From the NCBI GenBank assembly GCA_947492585.1, contig CANLND010000015.1, forward strand, positions 38,247 to 102,246: a stretch of 64,000 nucleotides of DNA. The letters run 5' to 3'. How positions within the stretch are numbered: position 1 is the stretch's first letter; each line of letters starts with the position of its first letter. The notes under the pieces are model-generated. The model saw only the letters and a list, made by a program, of their open reading frames with translations. It did no database searches and had not been told where the DNA came from. The position numbers and the translations under genes were made by a program. Below are positions 32,406 to 41,968 of this stretch, in pieces. The DNA comes from an uncultured Paracoccaceae bacterium. Its GTDB lineage: Bacteria; Pseudomonadota; Alphaproteobacteria; Rhodobacterales; Rhodobacteraceae.

Positions 32406-34511
32406 ATGAAGTTGCGCCTGGTAATGATTTTGATCATTGGCCCGCTGTTTGCGCTGGCTAGCTATTTTGCGATGCTCCACTTGCAGACGGAACGCGACGT
32501 GAGAGATCATGCGCGATACACCAGTAATCGGGTGTTTGAAGAGAGCCTCATTGCGGATCTGGTGCATGAGCTACAGGTGGAGCGTGATTATTCTGCGGGG
32601 TTTCTGGCCTCCAAGGGGGACAAGTTTCCCCAGGATCTAAAAGCGCAACGTGCGACTACAGATTTGCGACTAGAACCCGTCCGTACCCAGCTGATAAATG
32701 TGCAGATTGAACATGCCGAGACGCTTGAAAAAATTTATGCCCAGCTGGACAAACTAGAGGAGATGCGTGCGCGCATCGATCGTTTCGAAAGCTCGGTTCC
32801 CGGCATGATCGGGTATTACACGGGCGTGATCCAAAAGCTGTTGTCAGCGGCGCACCCGCTTGAAAGCAGCGGGGACAGCGGCAATTTGCAATCCCTGCTG
32901 GAGGTGCGGACGTCGATTTCCGCGGCCAAGGAACAAGCCGGGTTGGAGCGTGCGACCGGGGCTGGCGGGTTGGGCGGTGGGTTCACATTGAGATCCCACA
33001 ACAGCTTTGTCAAACTTGGTGGAGCGCAGGATGTGCTGCTGTCGGGGGCGATGAATTTGCTTGCCGAAATTGGGGTGGAAGAACCCATTTTTGAAACCGA
33101 TGCCTTTATGACGTTGAGCCGCACACGCAATACCATCTATTCGGGTTTTGAAACGCGTAACTACCGCGATCTGACACCAGAAGATTGGTTTGCAACCAGT
33201 GCGGATTGGATCGGCCAGCTGCGTCAGGTCGAAACCAATATTTCCACGCGAATCGCAGAACTCGCCAGTCAGGTGGTCGTCGAAAAAGACAGCCGTCTTC
33301 GCCAATTCATCGCGATATGTTTCATCGGCTTGGGATCTGTCGGAGCTTTTGCGTTGTTTGTTTTTGAGTGGATGATCTGGCGGATCAAAAAACTGACGGC
33401 GGTGGTAGATGGTTTTGCCAAAGGGCGGTTTGACATGTTCGTTCCGGGGATCAAACGCAATGATGAAATCAGCAGAATGGCGCGGGCGATTTATAATTTT
33501 AAACAAGAGACACTGGCGCTTCGCCGTGAAGCAGAAGATTTGAAAGACAACGATGAAGCAGAGCTGAACGCCAAACATGGCCGGGTGGTGGAATTGGTCA
33601 CCGAGGGGCTGGCAGCCTTGGCGCAGGCAGATCTGACCTGCCATTTCGAGACACCGCTGGACAGCCAGTATGATGCCATCAGAAGTGATTTTAACACCGC
33701 CTCCAGTCGGTTGCGTGAGGTCTTGTCATCGATTGCGGTAACGGTTGCGGAGTTGGATCAATCTTCTGCGGCCATGAAGAATTCGGCTTTGGATCTGGCG
33801 GCCCGTTCAACCGAGCAGGTTGAAACCATCAGGGACACCGCCGATCGGATGAGGCGGTTGTCACAGGATGTCGAAACGTTTGGGGCTGAGATGCAGACCG
33901 CATCAAATCTGGCAGGGGCCACGCGGGAACGCGCGAATTCCTCATCTATTGTGGTGCGCGAAGCCGTTGAGGCGATGGGGCGCATTCAGGACTCGTCAGA
34001 GCAGATCGGCCAGATCATTTCGATGATCGAGGATATTTCGTTTCAGACCAATCTATTGGCCCTGAACGCAGGCGTCGAAGCGGCGCGCGCGGGCGACGCC
34101 GGGCGCGGTTTTGCTGTCGTTGCTTCGGAAGTGCGCGCCCTGGCGCAGCGGGCCAGCAATGCGGCGATGGAGATCAAGACCCTGGTCGAACAGAGCGGAA
34201 AGCACGTGGCAGATGGCGTTGATCTTGTGGACCGGACAGGGGCCGAACTGGGCGAGATTTCCGGCGATATCATGCAAGTCGATGAGGTATTAAACAAGAT
34301 TCTGGAGGCGTCGAAAGGGCAGATTAGCAGCCTGCATGAACTGTCAGAATCGATGAATAGCATCAACAATCTGGCGGCGCAGAATACCTCTATGGCAGAA
34401 CAGACCCGTTCGACATCTGGGGACATTGCACAGCGTTCCAGCCAGCTGGCGGGGTTGATCTGCGACTTTCGGTTAAATGCGGATGCCACAGATCGTGGCG
34501 CTGCTGCGTGA
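32406..34511 (+). CDS. methyl-accepting chemotaxis protein with NIT-type sensor
   Basis: A 701-residue chemoreceptor. TM1 lies at residues 5-23. The extracytoplasmic part has the pattern LVHELQVERDYSAGFLASKG (52-71) with QRATTD (81-86), typical of the NIT nitrate/nitrite-sensing domain. TM2 is about 300-322, followed by HAMP and a long signalling domain whose hairpin tip is [18 protein letters not shown]. It ends DATDRGAAA and lacks the W-x-D-F tail seen on the other receptors here. GAGG lies six bases before the start. NIT domains often sense nitrate, but the ligand here is untested. Confidence 0.85.
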   Translation: MKLRLVMILIIGPLFALASYFAMLHLQTERDVRDHARYTSNRVFEESLIADLVHELQVERDYSAGFLASKGDKFPQDLKAQRATTDLRLEPVRTQLINVQIEHAETLEKIYAQLDKLEEMRARIDRFESSVPGMIGYYTGVIQKLLSAAHPLESSGDSGNLQSLLEVRTSISAAKEQAGLERATGAGGLGGGFTLRSHNSFVKLGGAQDVLLSGAMNLLAEIGVEEPIFETDAFMTLSRTRNTIYSGFETRNYRDLTPEDWFATSADWIGQLRQVETNISTRIAELASQVVVEKDSRLRQFIAICFIGLGSVGAFALFVFEWMIWRIKKLTAVVDGFAKGRFDMFVPGIKRNDEISRMARAIYNFKQETLALRREAEDLKDNDEAELNAKHGRVVELVTEGLAALAQADLTCHFETPLDSQYDAIRSDFNTASSRLREVLSSIAVTVAELDQSSAAMKNSALDLAARSTEQVETIRDTADRMRRLSQDVETFGAEMQTASNLAGATRERANSSSIVVREAVEAMGRIQDSSEQIGQIISMIEDISFQTNLLALNAGVEAARAGDAGRGFAVVASEVRALAQRASNAAMEIKTLVEQSGKHVADGVDLVDRTGAELGEISGDIMQVDEVLNKILEASKGQISSLHELSESMNSINNLAAQNTSMAEQTRSTSGDIAQRSSQLAGLICDFRLNADATDRGAAA

Positions 34512-34549
34512 TCCCGGCGTGCAGGCCAAGGCGGGGCGCGTTGGCCTGA

Positions 34550-35878
34550 TTAAAGTGTCAGTGCCTGACGTCCCAGAACCGTTTCCAAAGTTGTGGTGAT
34601 CAGATCGACGTGCGCGTCCGTTAGAATAAAAGGGGGGGCCAACAGAATGTGCGTGCCCCGCTTGCCATCGATGGTGCCGCCCATGGGATAGCACAGCAGC
34701 CCGGCGTCAAAGGCGCGGGCTTTGAGCGTTTCATGCAATTTGAGATTGGGGTCAAACGGGGCCTTGGTGGTGCGGTCCGCGACGAGCTCAATGCCAAGAA
34801 ACAGGCCGCGTCCGCGTATGTCACCGACGTGGGCATGGTTGGCAAACACCCCGTGCAAGCTCTCTTTTAGGCGCTGTCCCATCGGGGCCACGCGTTTGGC
34901 GATGCCGTCATCTGTCAGGCGCGTCAAAACCGCAAGCGCAGCAGCTGCGGCGGTGGGATGGCCTAAATAGGTGTGCCCATGTTGGAAAAAGCCACTGCCC
35001 GCGCGCAAGGTCTCATGTATCTCTTTGGTGCACAGCATCGCGCCGATGGGCTGGTATCCAGCGCCAAGTCCTTTGGCGATAGCGCAGATGTCGGGTGCGA
35101 TCTCATCCTGTTCGCAGGCAAAGAGCGTGCCTGTTCGTCCCATGCCGCACATCACCTCATCCAGGATTAACAAAATCCCGTGGGTGTCGCAAATTTCGCG
35201 GATGCGTTTGAAATAGCCAGGCACCGCAGGGACCGCGCCCGCCGTCGCACCCACAACGGGTTCTGCAACAAATGCAAGGATCGTATCGGCGCCGAGCTGC
35301 TCGATTTTTTCGGCCAACTCATCCGCGACACGCAGGCCGTAGGTCTGGGCGGTTTCGCCGGGGCGCTGGCCACGATAGGCGAAACAGGGCGAAATGTGAT
35401 GGGTGTCCATCAACATGGGCGCAAAGGGATCGCGTCTCCACGGGTTGCCGCCGGTGGCCAACGCGCCGAGTGTATTGCCATGATAGCTTTGGCGTCGCGC
35501 GATAATGTGGCGACGCTGTGGTTCGCCACGTTCCACGAAATACTGCCGCGCCAGTTTCAGCGCGCTTTCCATGGCCTCGGAGCCGCCCGAGACCAGATAG
35601 ACGCGATCCAGACCCGCGGGCGCATGGTGGATCAGCTTGTCGGCCAGCGCTTCGGCCGGGGCAGAGGTAAAGAAACCGGTATGGGCATATGCGACCGTGT
35701 TCAGCTGTTCTTTGACTGCGTGGGTGACCGCTGGATCGGAATGCCCCAAACAGGACACCGCCGCGCCGCCGCTGCCGTCAAAATAGGCTTTGCCGTTGGT
35801 GTCATACAAAAAGGGTCCGTCGCCATGTGAAACCATCGGGGGAGATCTGCGGCTGTGACGGGGGAAAATGTGGCTCAT
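34550..35878 (-). CDS. class III PLP-dependent aminotransferase
   Basis: A 442-residue class III (omega-type) transaminase. Motifs include YLVSGGSEAMESALKLAR (94-111), SYHGNTLGALATGG, the cofactor aspartate D240 in LILDEVMCGMGRTG, and the PLP-lysine K269 in ICAIAKGLGAGYQPIGAML. The start overlaps the BKACE stop by four bases, so the two are translated together. It probably moves an amino group between a beta-amino acid or omega-amino acid and a keto acid whose product the BKACE enzyme then cleaves; this is inferred from the gene pair. Confidence 0.87.
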   Translation of the reverse strand: MSHIFPRHSRRSPPMVSHGDGPFLYDTNGKAYFDGSGGAAVSCLGHSDPAVTHAVKEQLNTVAYAHTGFFTSAPAEALADKLIHHAPAGLDRVYLVSGGSEAMESALKLARQYFVERGEPQRRHIIARRQSYHGNTLGALATGGNPWRRDPFAPMLMDTHHISPCFAYRGQRPGETAQTYGLRVADELAEKIEQLGADTILAFVAEPVVGATAGAVPAVPGYFKRIREICDTHGILLILDEVMCGMGRTGTLFACEQDEIAPDICAIAKGLGAGYQPIGAMLCTKEIHETLRAGSGFFQHGHTYLGHPTAAAAALAVLTRLTDDGIAKRVAPMGQRLKESLHGVFANHAHVGDIRGRGLFLGIELVADRTTKAPFDPNLKLHETLKARAFDAGLLCYPMGGTIDGKRGTHILLAPPFILTDAHVDLITTTLETVLGRQALTL

Positions 35879-36711
35879 GAGGGGGGGCTTTCACGCAAAA
35901 GAGGGCGGCCTAGGGCCTTGGCCGCGGCGACGGTTCTGGCGATATTTTCGGCATTGTCTCGGGCGGGCGTGTGATCTGGGCGATGAAGGTTGTTTTCAAA
36001 TCCAATGCGAACATCTCTGCCCGCGGCAAGGGCGGCACAGGCCACGGCGTGTTCCTGAGGGCCAAAAGCGCAGACGGTCCAGTTTGGAAAATCATCGCCC
36101 AAAGCTGCCTGCCATGGGATCAGCTCGGCGATGGTTGCGTCCCGCGCAGGGGTGTATTGGCCCAAAACGATCAAAATATCGCGCATTTGTGATGGAATTG
36201 TCCCCCGATCAAGCAAGCCGCGCAGTGTTTTGAGATCGTTCAGGTCGTATAATATGTGCTGTACAAGTGTGTTTGCCTCTGCCGCTGTTGCATAGACTTC
36301 AGGTGCGAGAGGGGGCGTACGCATGATTTCGCGGACTGAAATGCTGGCTGCTGCGGGGCGCAGCGATCTGAGCGTGTTGAGTTGGGTTGCGACATCAAAC
36401 AGACCAGCGGCTTCGGTGGTGATTTGCACGTCCAGCATGGGCACGGTGTCCTGAAGGGCCGCAAGGGTGTCGCGATACCGCTCTGGGTCCAGCGTGTGAA
36501 GACCTGCATCATCGCGAATGTGCAGATGCAACGCGTCTGCTCCGGCAGTGTGGCAGGCCCGTGCGGTGTCGCAGATTTGTGACAGTGTGATGGGCAGGGC
36601 TGGGTGATGCATAGGCATGCGGCGTGCGCCATTGGGAGCCGCGGTAATTTTTACAGGGCGTCGTAAATTTTCTGATTGCGGCGAGGGGGGATGAGGTGAG
36701 ACGGTTGACAT
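35875..36711 (-). CDS. BKACE-family beta-keto acid cleavage enzyme
   Basis: A 278-residue enzyme of the 3-keto-5-aminohexanoate cleavage (DUF849) family, which condenses a beta-keto acid with acetyl-CoA to release acetoacetate. PVKITAAPNGARR and the metal site HLHIRD (H62, H64) are visible. The start at 36711 is the best guess; an ATG at 36750 would add thirteen residues and neither has a clear ribosome site. It is divergent from the RpiR gene. Substrate unknown; BKACE specificity is set by pocket residues not readable by eye. Confidence 0.82.
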   Translation of the reverse strand: MSTVSPHPPSPQSENLRRPVKITAAPNGARRMPMHHPALPITLSQICDTARACHTAGADALHLHIRDDAGLHTLDPERYRDTLAALQDTVPMLDVQITTEAAGLFDVATQLNTLRSLRPAAASISVREIMRTPPLAPEVYATAAEANTLVQHILYDLNDLKTLRGLLDRGTIPSQMRDILIVLGQYTPARDATIAELIPWQAALGDDFPNWTVCAFGPQEHAVACAALAAGRDVRIGFENNLHRPDHTPARDNAENIARTVAAAKALGRPLLRESPPS

Positions 36712-36743
36712 TGTCGGGGCCCAGCGGTGCAAAAAGCAGATAC

Positions 36744-36788
36744 GAAACATATGTTTCAGATATTGATATCCAGTAAAACATATGAAAT
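36744..36788. promoter_or_regulatory. paired operator-like palindromes in the RpiR/BKACE intergenic region
   Basis: GAAACATATGTTTC (36744-36757) is a perfect 14-bp palindrome. A related half-matching copy AAACATATGAAAT lies 18 bases further on at 36776-36788. Both sit between the divergent BKACE and RpiR genes; paired short palindromes of this kind are typical of RpiR operators. Confidence 0.55.
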
Positions 36789-36818
36789 AAATATGTCAAG
36801 TAAAAGGAGCCAAGGCCC

Positions 36819-37676
36819 ATGCACAGCCGGATTGAAGACTGCATTGCCGAAAATTATGCGGACCTGAGCCAAAAGCTAAAGGACGCTGCGGATTATGTGG
36901 TGTCCAATCAGATGGATGTGGCCAGCCGGTCCCTGCGGGCAATTTCGACCGAAAGCGGTGTGTCGCCGGCGACATTGTCGCGGTTGGCGCGGACGTTAAA
37001 ATTCGCCACCTATGAAGACCTGCGAGAGGTCTGCAGGCAATCGGTGACCGAACGCGGCCATTCATTTGCGGATCGGGCGGAACAGCTCCATCTGGATCCA
37101 ACAGATCAGCCCATGATTGAACGTCAGGCGGCGGCCTGCATTCGCAATATCACCACTATGGTCGACACGATTGAACCTGATCGCCTGCAGCAGGCCGTGG
37201 CTGCATTGCATGGGGCTGGGCGGGTTGTTTTGTTTGGAGCTTTTGGCTCAGCCGGTCTGACAGAATATATGACCTATATGGCGAATTACTTTGGATCAAA
37301 CTGGACATTGATCGAAAGCGCTGGCGTGTCTTTGGGCAGCACGGTTGGCGCTATTGGCCCCGGTGATGTGTTGCTGATTGTCACAAAAAGCCCTTATGCT
37401 CAACGGGCTGTGCGCGCGGCGGAGATTGCAAAGGCGGCTGACGCAAACGTGATTGTTATCACCGACAGTCATATTTGCCCGGCGATTGAGTTTTCAACGC
37501 ATTCATTTATCGTAGCGTCAGATAGTCCTCAGTTCTTTTCCTCTTATACAGCGACATTGGTTTTGATAGAGACAATCATTGCTATGTTGGTGGCGCTATC
37601 GGGAGAAACTGCCAGCCGGACCATTCGGGCCGTTGAAGAAAATAATCAGCGGTTGGGCGAATTCTGGTTGAAGTGA
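36819..37676 (+). CDS. RpiR-family transcriptional regulator
   Basis: A 285-residue regulator. The N-terminal helix-turn-helix spans about residues 1-75 (SRSLRAISTESGVSPATLSRLARTL). A SIS sugar-phosphate-binding domain follows (GRVVLFGAFGSAGLTEYMTY and VLLIVTKSPYAQRAVRAAEIA). AAAGGAG precedes the ATG by about eleven bases. It is divergent from BKACE/aminotransferase and upstream of the TRAP genes, so it likely controls both and responds to their substrate. Confidence 0.85.
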   Translation: MHSRIEDCIAENYADLSQKLKDAADYVVSNQMDVASRSLRAISTESGVSPATLSRLARTLKFATYEDLREVCRQSVTERGHSFADRAEQLHLDPTDQPMIERQAAACIRNITTMVDTIEPDRLQQAVAALHGAGRVVLFGAFGSAGLTEYMTYMANYFGSNWTLIESAGVSLGSTVGAIGPGDVLLIVTKSPYAQRAVRAAEIAKAADANVIVITDSHICPAIEFSTHSFIVASDSPQFFSSYTATLVLIETIIAMLVALSGETASRTIRAVEENNQRLGEFWLK

Positions 37677-37725
37677 AACCAAGATACAAAAAAAGTAGAA
37701 CAACAATCTAAACGGGAGAAATGTT

Positions 37726-38688
37726 ATGATTTCCACTTTGAAACTTGCAGGCGCAGCTGTTGCTGCCTCGATGACGCTCTCCGGTGCTGTTGCAGCACAA
37801 GAGTTCATTTCGATTGGCACCGGCGGCGTGACCGGTGTGTATTACCCGACCGGCGGCGCGATCTGTCGTCTGGTGAACAAGAGCCGCAAAGAGCACGGCA
37901 TTCGCTGCGCGGTCGAATCCACTGGTGGGTCGGTCTACAACATCAACACCATCAAAGCGGGTGAGCTGGAATTTGGTGTGGCGCAGTCTGACTGGCAGCA
38001 CCATGCGTTCCACGGCACTTCGAAATTCTCGGACAACCCGTTCCCAGAAGTGCGCGCTGTGTTCTCGGTTCACCCTGAACCCTTCACACTGATCGTGCGC
38101 GGCGACAGCGGCATCGAAGACTTTGCGGGCCTGAAGGGCAAGCGCGTCAACGTTGGCAACCCTGGTTCCGGTCAGCGCGCCACCATGGAAGTGGTGATGG
38201 ACGCATTCGGCATCGGCATGGATGATCTGGCGCTGGCGACCGAGTACAAAGGCTCGGAAATGGCCAAGCAGCTGTGTGACGGCAACATCGACGCGATGAT
38301 CTACACCATCGGTCACCCGGCGGCGGCGATCAAGGAAGCCACCACCACCTGTGACGCGCATCTGGTGTCCGTTACTGGCCCCGAAGTGGAAAAACTGGTT
38401 GCAGACAACCCGTTCTACCGCGTCGCGACCATTCCCGGCGGCATGTACAAAGGCACAGATGGGGACACCACCACATTTGGTGTGGGCGCGACCTTTGTGA
38501 CCTCGGCTAAGGTGTCGGACAAAGTTGTGTACACTGTTGCGAAATCTGTGATGGAAAACATCGAAGACTTCCGCAAACTGCACCCTGCGTTTGCCAATCT
38601 GAATGCGGCTGAAATGGTCAATGACGGGTTGAGCGCGCCGCTGCACCCCGGTGCGGAAAAGGCCTACAAGGAACTGGGCCTGAAGTAA
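37726..38688 (+). CDS. TAXI-family TRAP transporter substrate-binding protein
   Basis: A 320-residue periplasmic receptor. A Sec signal peptide covers about residues 1-24 (ending AVAAQE). The TAXI pattern is FISIGTGGVTGVYYPTGGAICRLVN, followed by STGGSVYNINTIKAGELEFGVAQSD and GKRVNVGNPGSGQRATMEVV. The best-characterised TAXI receptors bind glutamate, but the family covers several organic acids and amino acids. GGGAGAA lies seven bases before the start. It is the receptor for the fused permease that follows. Confidence 0.9.
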   Translation: MISTLKLAGAAVAASMTLSGAVAAQEFISIGTGGVTGVYYPTGGAICRLVNKSRKEHGIRCAVESTGGSVYNINTIKAGELEFGVAQSDWQHHAFHGTSKFSDNPFPEVRAVFSVHPEPFTLIVRGDSGIEDFAGLKGKRVNVGNPGSGQRATMEVVMDAFGIGMDDLALATEYKGSEMAKQLCDGNIDAMIYTIGHPAAAIKEATTTCDAHLVSVTGPEVEKLVADNPFYRVATIPGGMYKGTDGDTTTFGVGATFVTSAKVSDKVVYTVAKSVMENIEDFRKLHPAFANLNAAEMVNDGLSAPLHPGAEKAYKELGLK

Positions 38689-38770
38689 TTTGTCCGTTCA
38701 GGACTGAACAACAGGTGCGTCCTCTGCAGGTCAGGGGGCGCATCTTTGCATCTTGTAGACGGGGATAAAC

Positions 38771-41395
38771 ATGACCCAAGATCATCACGCATCTGCTGCG
38801 GACGCCATGGTGGCCGAAGCAGACACCGGGGCGCGAAACCCGACAGGCGCGCAGGGGCAGATCATTGTTGCGCTTTGCATTATCTGGTCGCTGTTTCAGC
38901 TATATATCGCGTCGAAATTGCCCGGACAGCTGGCGCAGCTGACGGGCTTTTCCGACTTTGCCAATATCGCGGCGCAGGCGCGGTTTGTGCACTTGGCCTT
39001 TGGCATATCGTTGGCCACCTTGGCCTTTCCGCTGTTCAAATCATCGCCGCGGGACCGCATTCCGCTGTATGACTGGGGGCTTTTGGTGCTGGGTGTCAGC
39101 GCCTGTTTGTATCTGGTGGTGTTCCGCTATCAGATTGCGGATCGGCCGGGTCTGTGGAGCACAAGCGATGTGGTGATGTCCGCCATTGGCATGGGGGTGC
39201 TGATGATCAGCGTGTTCCGGTCTTTGGGTCTGCCTTTGGTTATGATCGCCTCGGCCTTTTTGTTGCTGGCGTTTTTTGGCGGTGAAAGCGAATGGATCCG
39301 CAATATCACCAACTATGGTGGCTCTTCGGCAACCAAAGCGCTGGGCCATTACTGGATGCAAACCGAAGGCGTCTTTGGTGTGGCGCTGGGCGTGTCGACG
39401 CAGATGATCTTTTTGTTTGTGCTGTTTGGCGCGTTGCTTGATCGCGCGGGCGGCGGCAACTGGTTTATCAAGGTTGCGATTGCCCTGTTGGGCGCGCTGC
39501 GCGGTGGTCCGGCCAAGGCTTCAGTTCTGTCATCCATGATGACAGGCATGATTTCGGGATCGTCCATTGCCAATACGGTGACCACCGGCACCTTTACCAT
39601 CCCGTTGATGAAGCGCATTGGCTTTCCTGCCGAAAAGGCGGGTGCGGTTGAGGTCGCCTCGTCCACCAATGGCCAGCTGACTCCACCGGTGATGGGGGCG
39701 GCGGCCTTTTTGATGGTGGAATATGTCAATATTCCCTACATTGATGTGGTCAAACACGCCTTTCTGCCGGCGGTAATTTCCTACATTGCACTGTTGTACA
39801 TCGTGCATTTGGAAAGCCTGAAAATGGGCCTGAAAGGTTTGGAAAAGAGCGGCCGTAAGATCGGCGTTCTGATGATCCTGATCCTGTTCCTGTCGGGCTT
39901 TATCTTCTTGGGTGCGGCGACCTTCCTGATGGTGGGTATCCGTATGGTGCTGGATCCCGTCATGGCCGAAAGCGTCTATGGCGCGCTGGCCGTTGTGGCA
40001 CTGCTGTATGTGGTGCTGGTGGCGGTTGCGGCACGCTATCCGGACATCGAAGTGGATGACCCCAACGCGCCGGTGCCACAGGCGCCACGGCTGACGCCGA
40101 CGTTGCTGGGCGGGGCCTATTACGCATTGCCGATCTTCATTCTGGTATGGAACCTGATGGTGCGCACCGAAAGCCTAGAGCGGCTTTCGCCCGCCTTGTC
40201 GGCCTTTTGGGCGACCGTATTCATGATCATCATCGCATTGACCCATCGGCCGCTCAAGGCGTTCTTTCGCGGTACTGATTTTGGCGCAGAAACCCGCGCG
40301 GGTTGGATGGATTTCGTCAATGGTTTGATCATGGGCGCGCGCAATATGATTGGTATTGGCGTTGCCACTGGTGCAGCGGGTATCATCGTCGGCACTATCA
40401 GTCTGACGGGGGCGCATCAGGTGATTGGCCTGGTGATCGAGACGATTTCTGGCGGCAACCTGATGGTGCTGTTGTTCCTGGTGGCCGTGCTGAGCCTGAT
40501 CCTGGGCATGGGCCTGCCGACCACGGCAAACTACATCGTTGTCAGCTCGCTTATGGCGCCTGTGATTGTAACCGTGGGCGCGCAATCGGGGCTCGTGGTG
40601 CCGTTGATTGCGGTGCACATGTTTGTGTTCTACTTTGGTATTCTGGCGGATGACACGCCCCCTGTGGGCCTTGCGGCCTATGCGGCGGCGGCGATTTCGC
40701 GGGGGGATCCGATCAAGACCGGTATTCAGGGCTTTGGCTATGATATCCGCACCGCATTGCTGCCGTTCATGTTCATCTTTAACACCGATCTGTTGTTGAT
40801 CGATGTGGGGCTGGGCAAGGCGGTTCTGGTGTTCTTTATCTCGCTGATTGCCATGCTGATCTTTGCCGCCGCGACCCAAGGGTATTTCATTGCGAAGTCC
40901 CGAAAATGGGAAAGCGCGCTGCTCTTGGTCATCGCCTTTATGCTGTTTAGGCCGGATTTCTTCTTGGATAACGTGTCTGAGAAGTACAATTCGGTGAACG
41001 GCGCTGTGGCGTTTGAAACCATGGCTGCGCAGGAAACGGGTGATGATATTCGCCTGCTTGTTGCGGGTCCGGATTTTGACACTGGCGCAGTGCGCACCAC
41101 CACCATTGTGATCCCGGCGATGGCGGGCGATGCCGAAGCGGCGCTGTCAGAGCAGGGCCTGACCCTGATGGCCGAAGGTGACAAACTGCTGCTGGACGAA
41201 CCATTCCCCGGCACGCCCCATTTTGAGACCTTGGGCAATGAGTATGATTTCTACGGGGATACCCCGGTTGAGATCACGCAGGTGCAGGTGGAAAATGACC
41301 GGATGCCAAAAGAGGTGTTCTTTATTCCGGCCTTGTTGCTGCTGGCGGGGCTGGTGATGATCCAGCGTCGTCGGGCAACCCAGCCGGCGTTCTAA
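38771..41395 (+). CDS. TRAP transporter fused 4TM/12TM permease with C-terminal DUF3394
   Basis: An 874-residue fusion of the small (DctQ-like) and large (DctM-like) TRAP subunits, the usual form for TAXI systems. Large-subunit signatures include MMTGMISGSSIANTVTTGTF and GMGLPTTANYIVVSSLMAP. After the last transport helix there is a soluble tail of about 120 residues (from NVSEKYNSVNG) and a final helix, matching the DUF3394 extension. It follows the TAXI receptor by 82 bases and precedes UspA by 12. Confidence 0.92.
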   Translation: MTQDHHASAADAMVAEADTGARNPTGAQGQIIVALCIIWSLFQLYIASKLPGQLAQLTGFSDFANIAAQARFVHLAFGISLATLAFPLFKSSPRDRIPLYDWGLLVLGVSACLYLVVFRYQIADRPGLWSTSDVVMSAIGMGVLMISVFRSLGLPLVMIASAFLLLAFFGGESEWIRNITNYGGSSATKALGHYWMQTEGVFGVALGVSTQMIFLFVLFGALLDRAGGGNWFIKVAIALLGALRGGPAKASVLSSMMTGMISGSSIANTVTTGTFTIPLMKRIGFPAEKAGAVEVASSTNGQLTPPVMGAAAFLMVEYVNIPYIDVVKHAFLPAVISYIALLYIVHLESLKMGLKGLEKSGRKIGVLMILILFLSGFIFLGAATFLMVGIRMVLDPVMAESVYGALAVVALLYVVLVAVAARYPDIEVDDPNAPVPQAPRLTPTLLGGAYYALPIFILVWNLMVRTESLERLSPALSAFWATVFMIIIALTHRPLKAFFRGTDFGAETRAGWMDFVNGLIMGARNMIGIGVATGAAGIIVGTISLTGAHQVIGLVIETISGGNLMVLLFLVAVLSLILGMGLPTTANYIVVSSLMAPVIVTVGAQSGLVVPLIAVHMFVFYFGILADDTPPVGLAAYAAAAISRGDPIKTGIQGFGYDIRTALLPFMFIFNTDLLLIDVGLGKAVLVFFISLIAMLIFAAATQGYFIAKSRKWESALLLVIAFMLFRPDFFLDNVSEKYNSVNGAVAFETMAAQETGDDIRLLVAGPDFDTGAVRTTTIVIPAMAGDAEAALSEQGLTLMAEGDKLLLDEPFPGTPHFETLGNEYDFYGDTPVEITQVQVENDRMPKEVFFIPALLLLAGLVMIQRRRATQPAF

Positions 41396-41407
41396 GGGAG
41401 GGAAACC

Positions 41408-41833
41408 ATGTTCAAAACGATACTTCTGTCTGTTGACGTGAATGATCTGGCCGGATCAGAGCGCGCCGCTGAGGCGACGCTGCGATTGGCCAAATCAGAA
41501 GGTGCAGAGCTGCACGTGATGAACGTGGTGCCCGACTTTGGGATGTCCATTGTTGGATCGTTCTTTAGCGCGGAACACAACGCTAAGATCCTGCAAGACG
41601 CCAAAGCGGCATTGGAAGCCTGGGCGCGTCCCAGGTTTTCCGATGTGGAGAACCTGCGTCTGCATGTGGATCAGGGCACGGTTTATGACTGTGTGTTGCG
41701 GGAAGCTGCGGACATCAAGGCGGACGCCATTGTGGTGGGCGCGCATAAATCGCAATTGAAGGACTATTTGATTGGTCCCAATGCGGCGCGGATTTCGCGC
41801 CATGCCACCCAATCGGTGTTTGTGATCCGCTAA
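41408..41833 (+). CDS. universal stress protein (UspA family) of the TRAP operon
   Basis: A 141-residue UspA-fold protein. It opens FKTILLSVDVNDLAGSERAA, and the C-terminal segment VVGAHKSQLKDYLIGPNAAR corresponds to the ATP-binding loop, although only part of the classical G-x2-G-x9-G pattern is evident. It is coupled to the TRAP permease (12-base spacing). UspA proteins beside TRAP genes, such as TeaD with TeaABC, modulate transport; that role is inferred here. Confidence 0.85.
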   Translation: MFKTILLSVDVNDLAGSERAAEATLRLAKSEGAELHVMNVVPDFGMSIVGSFFSAEHNAKILQDAKAALEAWARPRFSDVENLRLHVDQGTVYDCVLREAADIKADAIVVGAHKSQLKDYLIGPNAARISRHATQSVFVIR

Positions 41834-41856
41834 AACCAAATGCACACCGAAAATTT

Positions 41857-41889
41857 CGGCCTCTGCCCTTGGGGGTGGGGGCCGTTTTT
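41857..41889 (+). terminator. terminator of the TRAP operon
   Basis: CGGCCTC (41857-41863) pairs with GGGGCCG (41878-41884, one wobble), with further pairing inside, and five T follow. Confidence 0.8.
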
Positions 41890-41968
41890 GTCTGTCGAAT
41901 TGTCAGGCATTGGGCCGCACAGGCGATCCGAGGACCTGTCGCTGTTTGATCCCGCCCCCAATGCGCAT

